NCBI GenBank assembly: GCA_012861695.1
Contig: JAAOOA010000530.1
Span: forward strand, 42,501 to 106,500
Length of the DNA stretch: 64,000 nucleotides
Reading direction: 5' to 3'
From: Trematomus loennbergii
Taxonomy: Eukaryota > Chordata > Actinopteri > Perciformes > Nototheniidae
The number at the start of each line of letters is the position of its first letter. Within the stretch, counting starts at the first letter, position 1. Position numbers and translations under genes: made by a program. This document shows positions 44,306 to 55,818 of the stretch, in pieces. The notes under the pieces are model-generated. The model saw only the letters and a program-made list of their open reading frames with translations. It ran no database searches and had not been told where the DNA came from.

Positions 44306-46366
44306 CTAATAAAAAGGATAACACATTATATGTCAATGCCAAAATAAAATGTCTATATTTTCAATATTTAAGCAAAATAAACACATTTAGCTAAATGATC
44401 TCACCATTGGATCTTCGGGAGTGTCGTCACCAGATGGAACTGAGTTAGCTCTATCTTCATTCTATAATACAGAAGTTGCAGAGATACAGAAAGTTAGTTG
44501 TGATCATATCCAGTCCTGTATTTAGGCCAGGTGCAGAAGAGCATTTTCCCAGTTTAACTCCTAATTCAGCCAATCACCTTCTTTATGTTAATCAACAACG
44601 TTTATAGTTCCAGTGTGATCTTGATGATGTAATCATAAACAGTGGGCTCTGATTTAGTGTCATGCTGTTAACATTACCTGGTCTGTCCTAAATAAACTTA
44701 TACAGCTATAATCCATTGTGTCCTAAAGAAGCACTATATTGTTACCACCAGAAATACTAAACTGTTTGCTAAGCAGAGGAGATACATTTTTGCCATTATA
44801 ATAATGAAAACAATCTTACACACCATTACATCTTCGCCTGCACTTTCATCTGAAGTGTTTGTGCCTCGGTCAGAGTTCTGTAATATAAGAGCAGCAGAAG
44901 TCGTAGTTAAGCCAAACACCAGTTTGTCTTTCTGGAACAAAGTGGACCTGCACAAATTATACCATTTCATGGTTTGGATCTTCCCCTCCGTCCTCTGATG
45001 ACCCTCCAGACAGGTGGTCAGCCTGAGAGACAGCAAAAGGCTATAAGATAAGATGGATCTTTATTGATGCCCATAGGGAATGCACGTGTTATAGCATGCA
45101 GCAACAAAATATATTTAAATGGGAAGGTTGCAGTGCGGGTGAAAGTCGTATGTGCATACAGTACAGTGAAAATAATATTAATGTTAACTATAAGTTATAA
45201 AATAATAAGATACATTTTGTTAAATATTTGTAACCCAATTTATTTTGTGTCGGATAAATCTGTATTCTTATCATCATAGAAAACTGTGTTGTCTCTTACT
45301 GCTACCTGTAATGTAGCAAAGGTCATGGATTTTAACAGAATAAATTCTTTTTTTAATAAGTAAAACAATCCCTGCATGTTTATGTTGTACCATTTCATGT
45401 TGTTGATCTGTTCCTTCGTCGTCTGCAGCCATCTCTACTTCATCGTCACTCTGAGAGACAGAAAAGTAGAAATCAAATTAATTCAATAAAAAAAAGAGGG
45501 GCTATTCCTGAGGAAGGCATCATAAAAAGAGCATTCAAGCAGGATACAAAGACAGTACATGACGGACGAACGATGACCATGTGGCAATGCACAGTGGCAA
45601 TGCATTCAAAAAAATATATCAGTGACCAAGTAGCATAGTCATAAGTCCACCAGTGAGTCCAATTTCTTAAGTCTGGATCAGTCAATGCAAAAAACTACCA
45701 TTTCATGATGTGGATCCTCCCCTCTGTCATCTGATGTCCCGCCAGAATGGTGATCAGCCTGAGATAAAGCAAAAGGCTACACAATAACTATCCTGATAAT
45801 ATGATTTTAATGAATCTAACACAACCTTTTGTCTCTGTAATACATTATACTCTCACCCACCATTCGATCTTCATTTGAGGCTTCATCACTGGATGAGTCA
45901 GAGTCTGTAAATTGATAAAATCACACAGCTGTTACACAGACATTTATACACACATTGATTGTGGGCATTTTAATTTGGCATCTCAGCAAAAAGCTAGGTT
46001 TGGTTTATGTATGTCTCAGCTTTTTTAGAGTCATATTGATTTTATATGTTATATAACATAATTTACATATTGCCCTACTGCTATCAAAATAGGAATAATA
46101 GCAGTATACACGAAGTGAATCTATACATCTAAAAAACGTTTCAAAATGTTGTAGTATAGTCTGCTATAATTCGTTGAATACAGTAATGTGAGACAAAAAC
46201 CACCAAATGAAATACGTCTTATATTGGCAGTTCATCCCGTTCGTCCAATATGAAGAGAAAACCCGTCCTTACCTGTCACAAGTTGTGCCTCCATACGGGT
46301 CCTCCGGTACCGTTTTGTAGTCCTGGGAATATCTATATCTAAATCTGACAAATATCTTTTGTACAT
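42050..46366 (-). CDS. TNP2-like (CACTA/EnSpm) transposase, 8 exons, about 894 aa
   Basis: Exons (minus strand, 5' to 3'): 46366-46273, 45904-45861, 45758-45699, 45450-45391, 45022-44963, 44877-44824, 44461-44405, 44305-42050; all junctions are GT-AG and the frame is open throughout (2,685 nt with stop). The Met at 46,366 starts MYKRYLSDLDIDIPRTTKRY; a stop lies upstream in frame. Residues ~32-143 are acidic micro-exons. The large exon has a zinc-ribbon CPRC...CGVC (~225-243) and the three acidic blocks expected for the DDE site: FNCDGAPVFNSSKTSIWPI (Asp ~317), ICICDAVARAM...CGFC (Asp ~403) and FIPDYMHCFCLGV (Asp ~497). Then a DUF4218-like helical segment (YNCHMLTHLTQSARDWGLLW). Role: cut-and-paste transposition. 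Intact as written. Confidence 0.85.
44405..45904 (-). CDS. Array of six acidic micro-exons of the transposase
   Basis: Exons of 44, 60, 60, 60, 54 and 57 nt, each ending in Met (DRM, HEM, HEM, HEM, DVM, DPM) just before a GTxxxx donor. Apart from the first, each begins and ends in phase 0, so any can be skipped without frame loss. The exons at 45,699-45,758 and 44,963-45,022 share ADH-SGG-S-D-GEDP-HEM and are clearly duplicates. Product is Asp/Glu/Ser-rich and likely disordered. Confidence 0.8.
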
Positions 46367-46601
46367 TCTCAGGTTTTCTCTCTTTTTGTGAATGAGAATC
46401 AAAACTAAAGAACTTTTTCCAGGCACGGATTATTCTGCCGCTGAGGGTAGCTGGTGAGTGGTGACGTACTCGTGCCCAACTTTCGCCTCGCGCTTCCCGC
46501 TTCTCTAGCGTTGCTAGGATACAGACCTCCGCAGTGCCAACTGCAATCTCCGGTTTGTAATCACTTTGTTGCCACTACTTAGAGCTACTTTTGAACCAAA
46601 A
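46367..46601. promoter_or_regulatory. Divergent promoter between transposase and BEN-domain gene
   Basis: 235 bp separate the two divergent start codons, GC-rich at 46,430-46,530 ('cgcctcgcgcttcccgcttc'). No TATA box is evident. Inferred from layout alone. Confidence 0.55.
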
Positions 46602-49600
46602 ATGTACGGGCTGTATGAATTCAGCAATGATACCATAGAAGTTGGCCGGTTAAATTTAATTGAGGGGGAATACGATCCTGAATTGGAAAAGGAATATCTT
46701 GTCTGGTGGCCCCAAAATGGGAAAAAGATGGCTTGGACTGCTAAAGTGTTATCAACTGGCGGTAAGTTGGCATATTTAAATAGATCATACAGCTTATCAT
46801 TATTATTAACAGTTGTTAAGCCTATGTTTTATTTGTTAATATATAGCAGTGGCGACTGGTCAATAGAGGTGCTAGGATGGAAAGTTTTATATTTATAATA
46901 AGTACAATACTGTTTAATATATCAAATCTAAACCGTTATATGTTTCAAATCATTAGAATCATTACCCTCTCGTCTGGGAATTAAGCACCCCAGCGCAGCA
47001 GCAGCCAACCAATCGCTGACCGTTGCTACCCGAAAAATATGGCAGCACATTTCAGCCAATCAGCGTCCTCAGATCTGTTCAATGAAAGGCGCTCTATAAA
47101 TCCGCTCTAAAGTTATTATTACAAATAAAAATACTGTTTTTTATCTAAAAAAATGTCACCCATTGGAAACAGTAATTAGTAAAAATATACTTATATTCTT
47201 CAGAAAGATTATACAAAAAAAGCAGCCCTCCATAGAGTTCATTATCCTTCAGGTAGCTCTCAGTTTCAAAAAGGTTGCAAACCCCTGGTATAAAATATGC
47301 CCCCATCCCCCCCATCTTCCACAGCCCGACCTAAAATATTTTTCACCAGCTGCCACTAATATATAGTTTAACTCACCTGGCTACATAGGTATTATCAGCT
47401 AAGTATAAGTATACTCATAATGGGTGTAGCATGACCATATGTTATATTTTCCTATACAGAGTATCATTACCAACATATTGTCATGTAAGCAGACAATGTG
47501 ACTCACATACAAATGTTGATGTACCCTATATATATATATATATATGGATTGTACAAAGTAATAGGCTGAATATCTTTGTTGCTTCCAATAGATGACAAAG
47601 GTGCACTCCTCAAAATGAGGAACCGGCTGGTTGAAGGTAAAGAACCTTTTGAACAATCCGGGCCAATGGGAAAAGGCAAGAGGGCAAAGAAAAGGAGGCC
47701 TTTTCTGGAGGAGGACGACGACGTGGAACAGTCAGAGGTGAGTTATTCAAAATCGAAACACCACAACTTTATGAAGATACACACACAACCACACACAAAA
47801 ACAAATATTTATGTCTGTTCTCAGGAGAGACCAAGCAAAAAATCACGGCTGGAGTCATCGTCATCCACAGACATTATCCAAAAATATAAGGATCTTCAGA
47901 AGGTATGTATCTGTTTTATACTAAGTCCAAAGTGCAGTGACCTAAATTTACCTAAACTGTGCAATACATACTGTACCTGGCTGCTAAATCCTCAAAACAC
48001 AAGTACATTTATTTAGAACTAACTTTCCACCACTGGCTTTTAAACCTAACCTTTTTTTTTTAATGATGTGCTTTTTGATAGGCCCAAGAGGTGAACGAAA
48101 AGAGTTACCTGAGGACGTTGGAGGAAAGGGTTGCTGCACTGGAGAGGGAGAATGATTCCCTCAGGAATGCTTTGAGCATCATTGAAGGTATGTTGATTTA
48201 ACAGTAATATATTTTTTTAGCCACAGTAGCAGCATGAAGCTGTTTTGCAATTTACAGAATGTTTGTCTCCCAGTCAGTCATAGCTAGTCCACCACTTCAG
48301 TCTGGACTCAAATGTATCAACATTTTCATTTTTTCATTTAATCGTTTATTGGAATAGGGACAATGCACATTAATGAACACGTAAGACAAATAATGCTTCA
48401 AGTGTAAATATGCCGGATTTTAGCTTTGAGCTAATTTCCATCCGTAGTCCCTGACATACATCATATAAGAACATGACATTTGTAAACATAGCAAAAAATA
48501 AATACATGATATGCAAGAGAGCAAGAGCAGCACACACAAGTATTTACCACATGGCAGTACACTATAGCAGCAACGACATATAAAGTGCAAGAGAGGATAC
48601 AAGAGATGCATAAAGTGCAAGAGGAGATACCCCTGTGTTAAAGTGCAGTTAGCGGTGATTGCACGTCTGTTTTTTCTCAACCATTCTTTGAGTTGTCCTT
48701 TAAAACTATTGAGAGTGGACAATCCCGTATCTCAGTTGGGAGGCTATTCCAACATATTAACAACTATTGGATAGATTGCCATGAACCTTTATGGTCGCCG
48801 GACGAATCCAATTTCCAATTGTTGAATCCCAGCTTTTTTTTCTGTTTTAAGTAAATGTCTCTACAATTGCTGGCTGGGTTGTAATGCATTTTTTTTTTTA
48901 CAGATATCCACATATCCCTCAAAGTAAATCAAAACCTGAAAATGTTGTTAGTTTCCTTACGCACCATCTGGCACCTTATGTAAAAATAACCTAAAAACTT
49001 GTGACATTCCCATCAGCCTACATACATATACTTTGTTTAGTACTAGTTAGCAATGTTAGCATGCCAATACACCAAACTGAGATGGTCAATTCTACCCCCT
49101 GTAATTTGGCTGTAGACTTCTTATCTTGATTCAATGAGAGAAATGGCTAATAATCACTGTATTTGTAGGTCTCCCTAGGATGATTTCCTCAATGCAGCAG
49201 CTCACTGAGCAACACTCAGACCGTGGTATGTTTTGTTACTTGTTTACATCTGCTATGTCTTTAAATCAGCTTTGTGTTGTCATTTTTTAAACTTTGTTTA
49301 TTTCATGAACACACTCAATTAAAGAGAGAAAACCAGAAGAGGAAGGAACATCTACGGCTCACACCTCAACTGCTGGACCAAGTTTGCAGGTACATGATAG
49401 GTTGTTGTTTAATCACATGAATGACAGCTATTATATATTGTTATTAGGGTCTGAGACCATAGGTCGGCGAAGACCCTATTGAAATCGGTCGCGCAGCGAC
49501 CGATAAACCTGCGAAAAACACATAAAAACAGGGAAAACGACCGGCAAAGCACAGAAAAGGTTCGGAAATAGTAACGGCAGATAGTCCGCGCGAGCCCAGT

Positions 49601-52600
49601 CACGTGGGCGAAGCCCACGTGATTGCAACTCGCATAATTAATATCGTTACGATCTATTTAGTCGCTCGCGAAGCGAGCGATAACCATGCAAAACCCACTA
49701 AAAACAGGGGAAAAGACGGGTAAAAGCCCATTAAAAGTGGCCTAAATCATGACAGTAGGTAGCCCAACGGCCTACAGTGACGTGGGCGTAGCCCACGTCA
49801 CTGTAAACGAGCACATTATTGATATTGGTCCGATTATTTATTATTATTATTCTGATTATTATTTTAGAATTTCGCGCGCACTTTTGACCCCCGCCACATA
49901 TGTGAAAACTCAACAAATTTTGCACGCGCGTCAGAAGTGGCGCAACTTGCGATATTTAATTGGTTCCGGAACTTTGCGTAAAAATTGCGTAGGCCACGCC
50001 CACTTCCGTTTTTAACGTTAACTCCCCCTACTTTAACTTTCACGTAACCGAACGAAACTCGCTAAGCATATCTAAGGTGCGGAGACAAACAAAAAGCCTC
50101 TTGGAGGGGTATAAAATAACGTACAGGAAGTCGGCCATTTTGAATTTGGCGTTGAAAAAGGCGTCAAAAAACGCGATTTATCGCGTTTTTCGTCCTCCGC
50201 GCAAAATCTATCTTCTCCCAGGGACTTTATCCGTACGACTCGAAATTCGTCGGGTAGCATCTCGAGACATGGGCAATTAAAAGTTATCACGGAAGTTTTT
50301 TTCTTTCGCACGGCGCAGCCGTTATTTGGCGCCAAAGTTCGCGTTCGCTCGATGCTAGGCCCATCAAACGAATACGATGATGTCATCACTCAAACTGACA
50401 TGCTCAGAACGCCACCAAACTTCACAATGTTGTCTTAAGTCAATGGAAAATGCTCCAAACTGCACCAGACTTCAGATGACAGTTAATGGTCCGGCCCTCA
50501 ACACATTAATATGACAAAAGTGAGTTTTCCTCAAAAGCTGTTGCCATGGCAACGAATCCCTCGCCATAAAACACGGTGTCGCTGTAAATCCAATGGACAC
50601 GGTCCTATCGTCCCCCAATCTTCACTTTTATATTACTGGTCCATGACTCAACAGCTCTACGCGAAATTTGAGATCTCACCGTATGCCGTTTCCATGGCAA
50701 CACATTCCTCGCCGTAAAACACGGTGTCGCTGTAAATCCAATGGACACCGTCCCATCGTCCCCCAATCTTCACTTTTATATTACTGGTCCATGACTCAAC
50801 AGCTCTACGTGAAATCTGAGATCTCACCGTATGCCGTTTCCATGGCAACGAATCACTCGCCATAAAACCATGTTGTCTTAAGTCAATGGAAAATGCTCCA
50901 AACTGCACCAGACTTCAGATGACAGTTAATGGTCCGGCCCTCAACAGCTCTACGCCAATTCTGGGATGTCACCATATGCCGTTTCCATGGCAACGCATCC
51001 CATGCCGTAAAACACGATGTTGTCTTCATTCAATGGAAAAGGTTCAAAACGCACCAGACTTCAGATGACAGTTAATGGTCCGGCCCTCAACAGCTCTACG
51101 TGAAATCTGAGATCTCACCGTATGCCGTTTCCATGGCAACGAATCACTCGCCGTAAAACATGATGTTGTCTTACGTCAATGGAAAATTGTCCAAACTGCA
51201 CCAGACTTCAGATCATGGCTACTAGTCCGCCCCTCAACAGCACTATGCCAATTATGGGATGTCATCATATGCCGTTGCCATGGCAACGAATCACTCGCCA
51301 TAAAACACGGTGTCGCTGTAAATCCAATGGACACGGTCCCATCGTCTCCCAATCTTCACTTTTATATCACTGGTCCATGACTCAACAGCTCTAGGTGAAA
51401 TCTGAGATCTCACCGTATGCCGTTTCCATGGCAACGAATCACTCGCCATAAAACACGATGTTGTCTTAATTCAATGGAAAATCGTCCAAATGGCACCAGA
51501 CTTCAGATGATGGCTAATGGTCTGGCCCTCAACAGCTTTACGCCAATTATGGGATGTCATCATATGCCGTTGCCATGGCGACAGATCCCTCGCCATAAAA
51601 CACGGTGTCGCTGTTACTCCTATGAAAATGGTCCAAACGGCACCATACTTCATATGATGGCTAATGGTCCGGCCCTGAATAGCTCTAAGTCCATTATGGG
51701 GTGTCATCATATGCCGTTGCCATGGTGACAGATCCCTCGCCAAAAAACACGGTGTTGTCCTAACTCGATGGAAAATTGTTCAAACGGCACCAGATTTCAT
51801 ATGATGGCTAACCATCAAGCCCTCGAGACATATATGTGTCAGTTTTGAGATTTCATCAAATGTTGTTGCTATGGTAACAAAATGGTCGCCATGAAACACG
51901 GTTTTCTCATAACTCCAGTTAACATGCTCCAAACGGCACAAAACTTCACAGGTTTGATAACGATGCAGCCCTCAACATATCTAGGCGTATTATGGGGTGT
52001 CATCAATTTACGTTGCCATGGCGACAGATCACTCGCCATCAAACACAATGTTTGTGTGACTGCTGTAACTCAAAGACATTGTCCGATCGGCCTGAAACTT
52101 CCCACGTTTGCCAACGGCCGAGTCCTCGAGACACCTAGACACACACGTCGACGTGCGGACAACAGCCTGCGGAGCGTCGAAGACCCGCTCAACGCTGCTT
52201 GCAGCTTTAATTAGTATTGTTCTTGGTTATAAATCAAGTAGATGATTATTGATTTAACTGATCACTAATTGATGGAAGTGCAATCATTACCTAAACATAA
52301 AATTGTTTAAATATCCAAATTAGAACTCATAACATTTAATTATATTTCCCCATATTTATATTTCTTTTTGCCATGGCATTGTTTCTTGTTAACCATTTTA
52401 GTCCACGTTAAGGCGTTAAGGCCATGTTGCTCCGGCTTCTCATTCTTTGCCTGATTTTCTGTCTGTGTGTGTACCTGTCTGTCTGTATGTCTATGTATCT
52501 TCTCTATAGTTTCTTATTAGTAACAAAGATTATTGTGTGTTTTTTTAAATATGCAGTGTTCCACAACACATCTGCCTTTGGAGGATGGTGGGATTTCCAC

Positions 52601-54663
52601 CGATGCTGTCTGTCTGGTAAGTTTCATATTGTCTAATAAGTATACTATCAAGTATGTTGATTTGGATGATTTTAATTGTTGTCTTAGACACAATAGTGCT
52701 ATTTCAAATCATGTCCTGATAATATGACACGGTGTGTTACTTATTTTATGTTCTTAGGATATTAAACAGGCCATTAAAGACCGGTGCAACAAGGCCACAG
52801 CAGCTAAGTACACCAACGACCTAATGCATGGTCTGTACACAACAGCGTTTATGGCTGCTCACAGCGTGACTGGGCTTGGGGCATCAAGCAGGGGGGAGAC
52901 ACGACCATCCCTTCCTTCTGCTGAACTCACAAAGATTGTTTGTAAGTAATTAGTGTGGCCACGAGCTGTTTTGTGCCATCATGACGCACATGGTGTTATT
53001 TTTTTTATATTATAATGATGCAATATTATTTAAAGGGGACCTATCATGTAAAATGCACTTGTGTACGTCTTTTCTACATGAATATGTGTCCCCGGTGTTC
53101 CAGGGAACTCACCAAGTGTCAGAAAACACAACCCTCTCTATTTTCCTCCATACCCAAATCTCTAAAAAAGGGGCTGCAACGGATCTGATAAAAACTGATC
53201 CAGATTTGAACACCGTCCTGACGTCAGGACGGTGGCGCTACGGCTATTGGGCCAACTCCACCAATCAGGAGGAGACAGCCACGGCCATTGCCGTTCTAAA
53301 GCGCTGGAGACGCTGTAGTACATATGCCAGGCCTGTAGATGGTGCTGTTCTCACAGAATCTGCCCTTGCTAAAACAGGGGTAAAAAAGCGAAATGAGGCA
53401 TGGCTAAAATGCATGGTCTGTTTGGTAATTTGAAAAAAAAAAAAGTATAAATATGCCTTATATAGGTATGGTCCTACACTATATTATTATAATATAGCAT
53501 GATAGGTCCACTTTAAAGAATTGTTGAGCAAGCTAACTAACATTGTCACTATCTGCTAACGTTAGTACTCAGATCTTGTGCCTGAGTAAAAGTAGAAGTA
53601 CTCAGATCTTGTAGTAAAAGTAGAAGTACTCAGATCTTGTAGTAAAAGTAGAAGTATTCAGATCTTGTACTTGAGTAAAAGTAGAAGTACCAGAGTGTCA
53701 GAATACTCTGTTATAGTAAAAGTACTGCATTCAAAATGTTCCTCAAGTGAAAGTATAAAAGTATTATCATCAAAATATAGTGAAAGTAGCGACAGTAAAA
53801 GTAGTGATTGTGCAGATTGGTCCATTTCAGAATAATATATATGATATGTTTTATAATGATTGATCATGAAAGTGTTCTCAAAGCTGGTAAAGGAGCAGCT
53901 AGTTTGAATGACTTTGTATACTGCAGGGTAGCTTGTGGATTTACTCCAGGTGGAACTAAAGTCTGATTTAACACTTGATTATATTTCACATCATTCATCC
54001 ACATCTGTAAAGTAACTAAAGGTATTAAATACATGTAGTGGAGGAAAAGTACACCATTTACCTCTGAACTGTAGAGGAGTAGAAGAACAAAGTAGCAACA
54101 CATTGAAATACTTAAATAAAGTACGAGTATCTCAAAATTGTACCCAAGTATAGTACTTGTTGAGTTTATGAACTTGGTTACTTACACCACTGGCTATAAA
54201 GATAGAAAGACTTGCACAGAGGCATGAAAATACATTTTCAAAATGCTCAACAGTCCTGCCAAAATTATAAACTGACTGCTACATAATTAAAATACATGCT
54301 TTTATATATTTCTATTAGATGTGACTCTTTGGCGTTTCTGTTATTATTAACACTGCTGCTTCAATTGTTCTGACTGCTAAAATCATCTGTTATTCCTAAT
54401 TTTAAAGCCGATATTCCGTGGGGTAGGGGGGTCGGATCCTTGTCACCTTTTTCATACCTGATGAGTTTGCATCCCTGCTGTCTGTCTGTCTGTCTGTTTT
54501 TGTAATTTGTCTCTTCATCTGTTGATTCCCCTTTTCTTTATTTCTTTCCTCTTTAGGTGAAGTTAAATCTGTCTTCAAAGAGAAGACAGAGGCGGAGATC
54601 AAGGGCTACATACGTCAGAAGCTCTCCAATTCGGCGAAGATCCTCAAAAGGAAAACATTTTAA
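46602..54663 (+). CDS. Transposon-encoded BEN-domain protein, 9 exons, 320 aa
   Basis: Exons 46602-46761, 47592-47737, 47825-47902, 48082-48187, 49169-49225, 49325-49389, 52557-52616, 52758-52941, 54557-54663; 963 nt, continuous frame, GT-AG splice sites. N-terminus MYGLYEFSNDTIEVGRLNLI with a following WWP motif; then a basic stretch (GKGKRAKKRRPF), an acidic patch (EEDDD), a coiled coil (~residues 130-165, LRTLEERVAALERENDSLRN), and a C-terminal BEN-type domain: LMHGLYTTAFMAAHSVTGLG ... LPSAELTKIVCEVKSVFKEK ... IKGYIRQKLSNSAK. BEN domains bind DNA or adapt protein contacts. Location inside the transposon and head-to-head layout suggest an accessory transposition or repressor protein. Several dispersed repeats sit in its introns. 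Confidence 0.78.
46847..47358. mobile_element. hAT-like MITE in intron 1 of the BEN gene
   Basis: The left terminus CAGTGGCGACTGGTCAA and the right terminus (reverse complement TAGTGGCAGCTGGTGAA) form inverted repeats. Both flanks are ATATATAG, an exact 8-bp duplication (46,839-46,846 and 47,359-47,366). Confidence 0.85.
48320..48860 (-). mobile_element. LINE 3' fragment, reverse transcriptase C-terminus plus 3' UTR
   Basis: The minus strand encodes WNSLPTEIRDCSTLNSFKGQ followed by LKEWLRKN, the usual C-terminal end of fish L2/Rex-type reverse transcriptases, then a 3' UTR with 'ccaataaacgattaaatg'. In this copy one A is missing near 48,720, which breaks the frame; the mirror copy at 62,260-62,800 keeps it. 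Confidence 0.8.
49442..52213. mobile_element. Hairpin-rich dispersed repeat, ~2.77 kb, nested in the transposon
   Basis: Starts 'ttattagggtctgagaccat' and ends 'cgctgcttgcagctttaatt', both boundary motifs common in fish genomes. The first 450 bp hold a series of short perfect hairpins (arms GGTCGC/GCGACC, CGCTCGC/GCGAGCG, CACGTGGGC/GCCCACGTG, GACGTGGGC/GCCCACGTC). From ~50,400 a tandem array of the 'gttgccatggcaacggcat' unit follows. No protein. Confidence 0.7.
52758..54663 (+). CDS. BEN-domain exons 8-9 of the transposon gene
   Basis: Exon 8 (52758-52941, DIKQAIKDRCNKATAAKYTN onward) and exon 9 (54557-54663, ending KILKRKTF-stop) carry the five-helix pattern of a BEN domain: LMxxLYTxxF...LTG...P.LPxAELxKIVxxVxxxF...EIKxYIxxKLS. 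Recognised by pattern only. Confidence 0.7.
53034..53512. mobile_element. TTAA-flanked MITE (piggyBac-like), copy in left arm
   Basis: Termini AGGGGACCTATCATG and (reverse complement of right) AGTGGACCTATCATG; TTAA at 53,030-53,033 and 53,513-53,516. 479 bp. Confidence 0.85.
53560..54190 (-). mobile_element. 'Acttgagtaaaagta' dispersed repeat, complete copy in left arm
   Basis: Holds the motifs of the 3,436 and 19,873 copies in reverse orientation, ending 'ggttacttacaccactggc'. Four short copies of the 33-bp unit at its 5' side are the unexpanded form of the 3,880 array. Confidence 0.78.
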
Positions 54664-54957
54664 TAAAAATCCATTTGTTCGGCCACGTTAGGCCATTATG
54701 TTTTTTCATGCAATATTGTATGTTCTGTAGTATAAATTAAAAATATTAATACATGTTAATACATGTTGAGTCCATGTATTATTTGTATTTGCCTCAGTCC
54801 ATTATTTTTATTTGATATAGCCTACCATTGTACATTCTACAGTATCTACAGTTTAGTACAGGTATGACACAAATACAAGAAAATATGTATTTACCATGGT
54901 AATTGTTATGGTGCCAGGGGTAGTGGGTTATCAAGCCCTCCAACAGCCATATGAAAT

Positions 54958-55302
54958 GTTATCATAGTACTCGTACCATAGTACCATGGTAAATATACCA
55001 TGGTACATGTACCATGGCATATTTACCATGGTACATGTACCATGGTATATTTACCACGGTACATGTGCCGCAGTATTTTTTTTGACAGATAGTACCATGG
55101 TATATTTTATAGTACCATGGTATGTGTTCCATAGCACATATAGTAATGTACCATGGTACATATGGTTTGTACCATGGTACAAACCATGGTACATACCATG
55201 GTTTGTACCATGGTACAATCTGTCAAAAATACCATGGTACATGTACCATGGTAAATATACCATGGTACTATGGTACAATACTATGGTAAAATTTCTTATG
55301 GG
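54958..55302. repeat. Right subterminal ATGGTACC palindrome array, copy 1
   Basis: About 345 bp of taccatggta/accatggtac repeats with 'tatgtaccatggtttgtacc' segments, ending 'taaaatttcttatggg'. Exact mirror of 55,819-56,165. Confidence 0.9.
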
Positions 55303-55396
55303 AACCTACACTATGTCCACAAGATTCTCAATCAACGAAACAAGCAGTTCATTAATTAAAAGTGAATCATTTTAAATATCATTTTAGGCCCGTTAA
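55303..55396. other. Junction sequence between the two transposon copies
   Basis: 94 bp found in neither arm; lies between the broken right end of copy 1 and the terminus of copy 2. Ends 'ggcccgttaa' before CAGTG; the reverse complement ttaacgggc stands just before the terminus of copy 1 (40,823-40,831). Confidence 0.7.
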
Positions 55397-55818
55397 CAGT
55401 GTTGCCAACTTGGTGACTTTCTCGTTAAATTCGGCGGCTTTCCAAACCCTCCGGCTACTTATTTTGTCAAAAGCGACTAACGACTAATTTAACGACTTGT
55501 AATGGTGTTATTAGGGACTTTTCTGGTGTTTGGAGACTCAAATATTGTTCAGCAGTTAACGAGCCGCGGGTGCTGCCGTGAGCCCCTCTGCCCTCCCATA
55601 GTACTCACAGGCGCTCAGACTCACAGTTGCCTCCTGCAGCAGCTCAGCTGCAGTCAGAGCAGAGAGGAGACAGCCACACTCTCCCGCGTCGAGACGGCAA
55701 ATGAATTGCGCATGAGCGGGATTTAAATGTAAATGTAAATGTTTCTTCACTGTCACTGTCACACTATAATAAATAACTGCCTTTGCTTTGCTTTGACTCA
55801 CACAGCCTCAGTCACTTA

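Larger units (their letters stand above)
40831..55302. mobile_element. CACTA/EnSpm-like DNA transposon, copy 1 (about 14.5 kb, right terminus missing)
   Basis: Begins CAGTGTTGCCAACT at 40,831. After ~440 bp comes 'acccataagaaatgttacca' and an array of palindromic ATGGTACC-type repeats (41,281-41,620), then a minus-strand TNP2-like transposase, a divergent BEN-domain gene, a second ATGGTACC array and 'aaatttcttatggg' ending at 55,302. The terminal ~420 bp expected on the right (seen in copy 2 at 55,397-55,818) is absent. Superfamily assignment rests on the transposase; nested insertions account for several kilobases. Confidence 0.8.

Noticed and set aside
55386..55402. Reading CAGTG as the 3' end of an element lying to the left (CACTG in reverse)
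   Set aside because: Sequence to the right (ttgccaact, then the cccataagaaat block) is shared with the left end at 40,831, so the element extends to the right.
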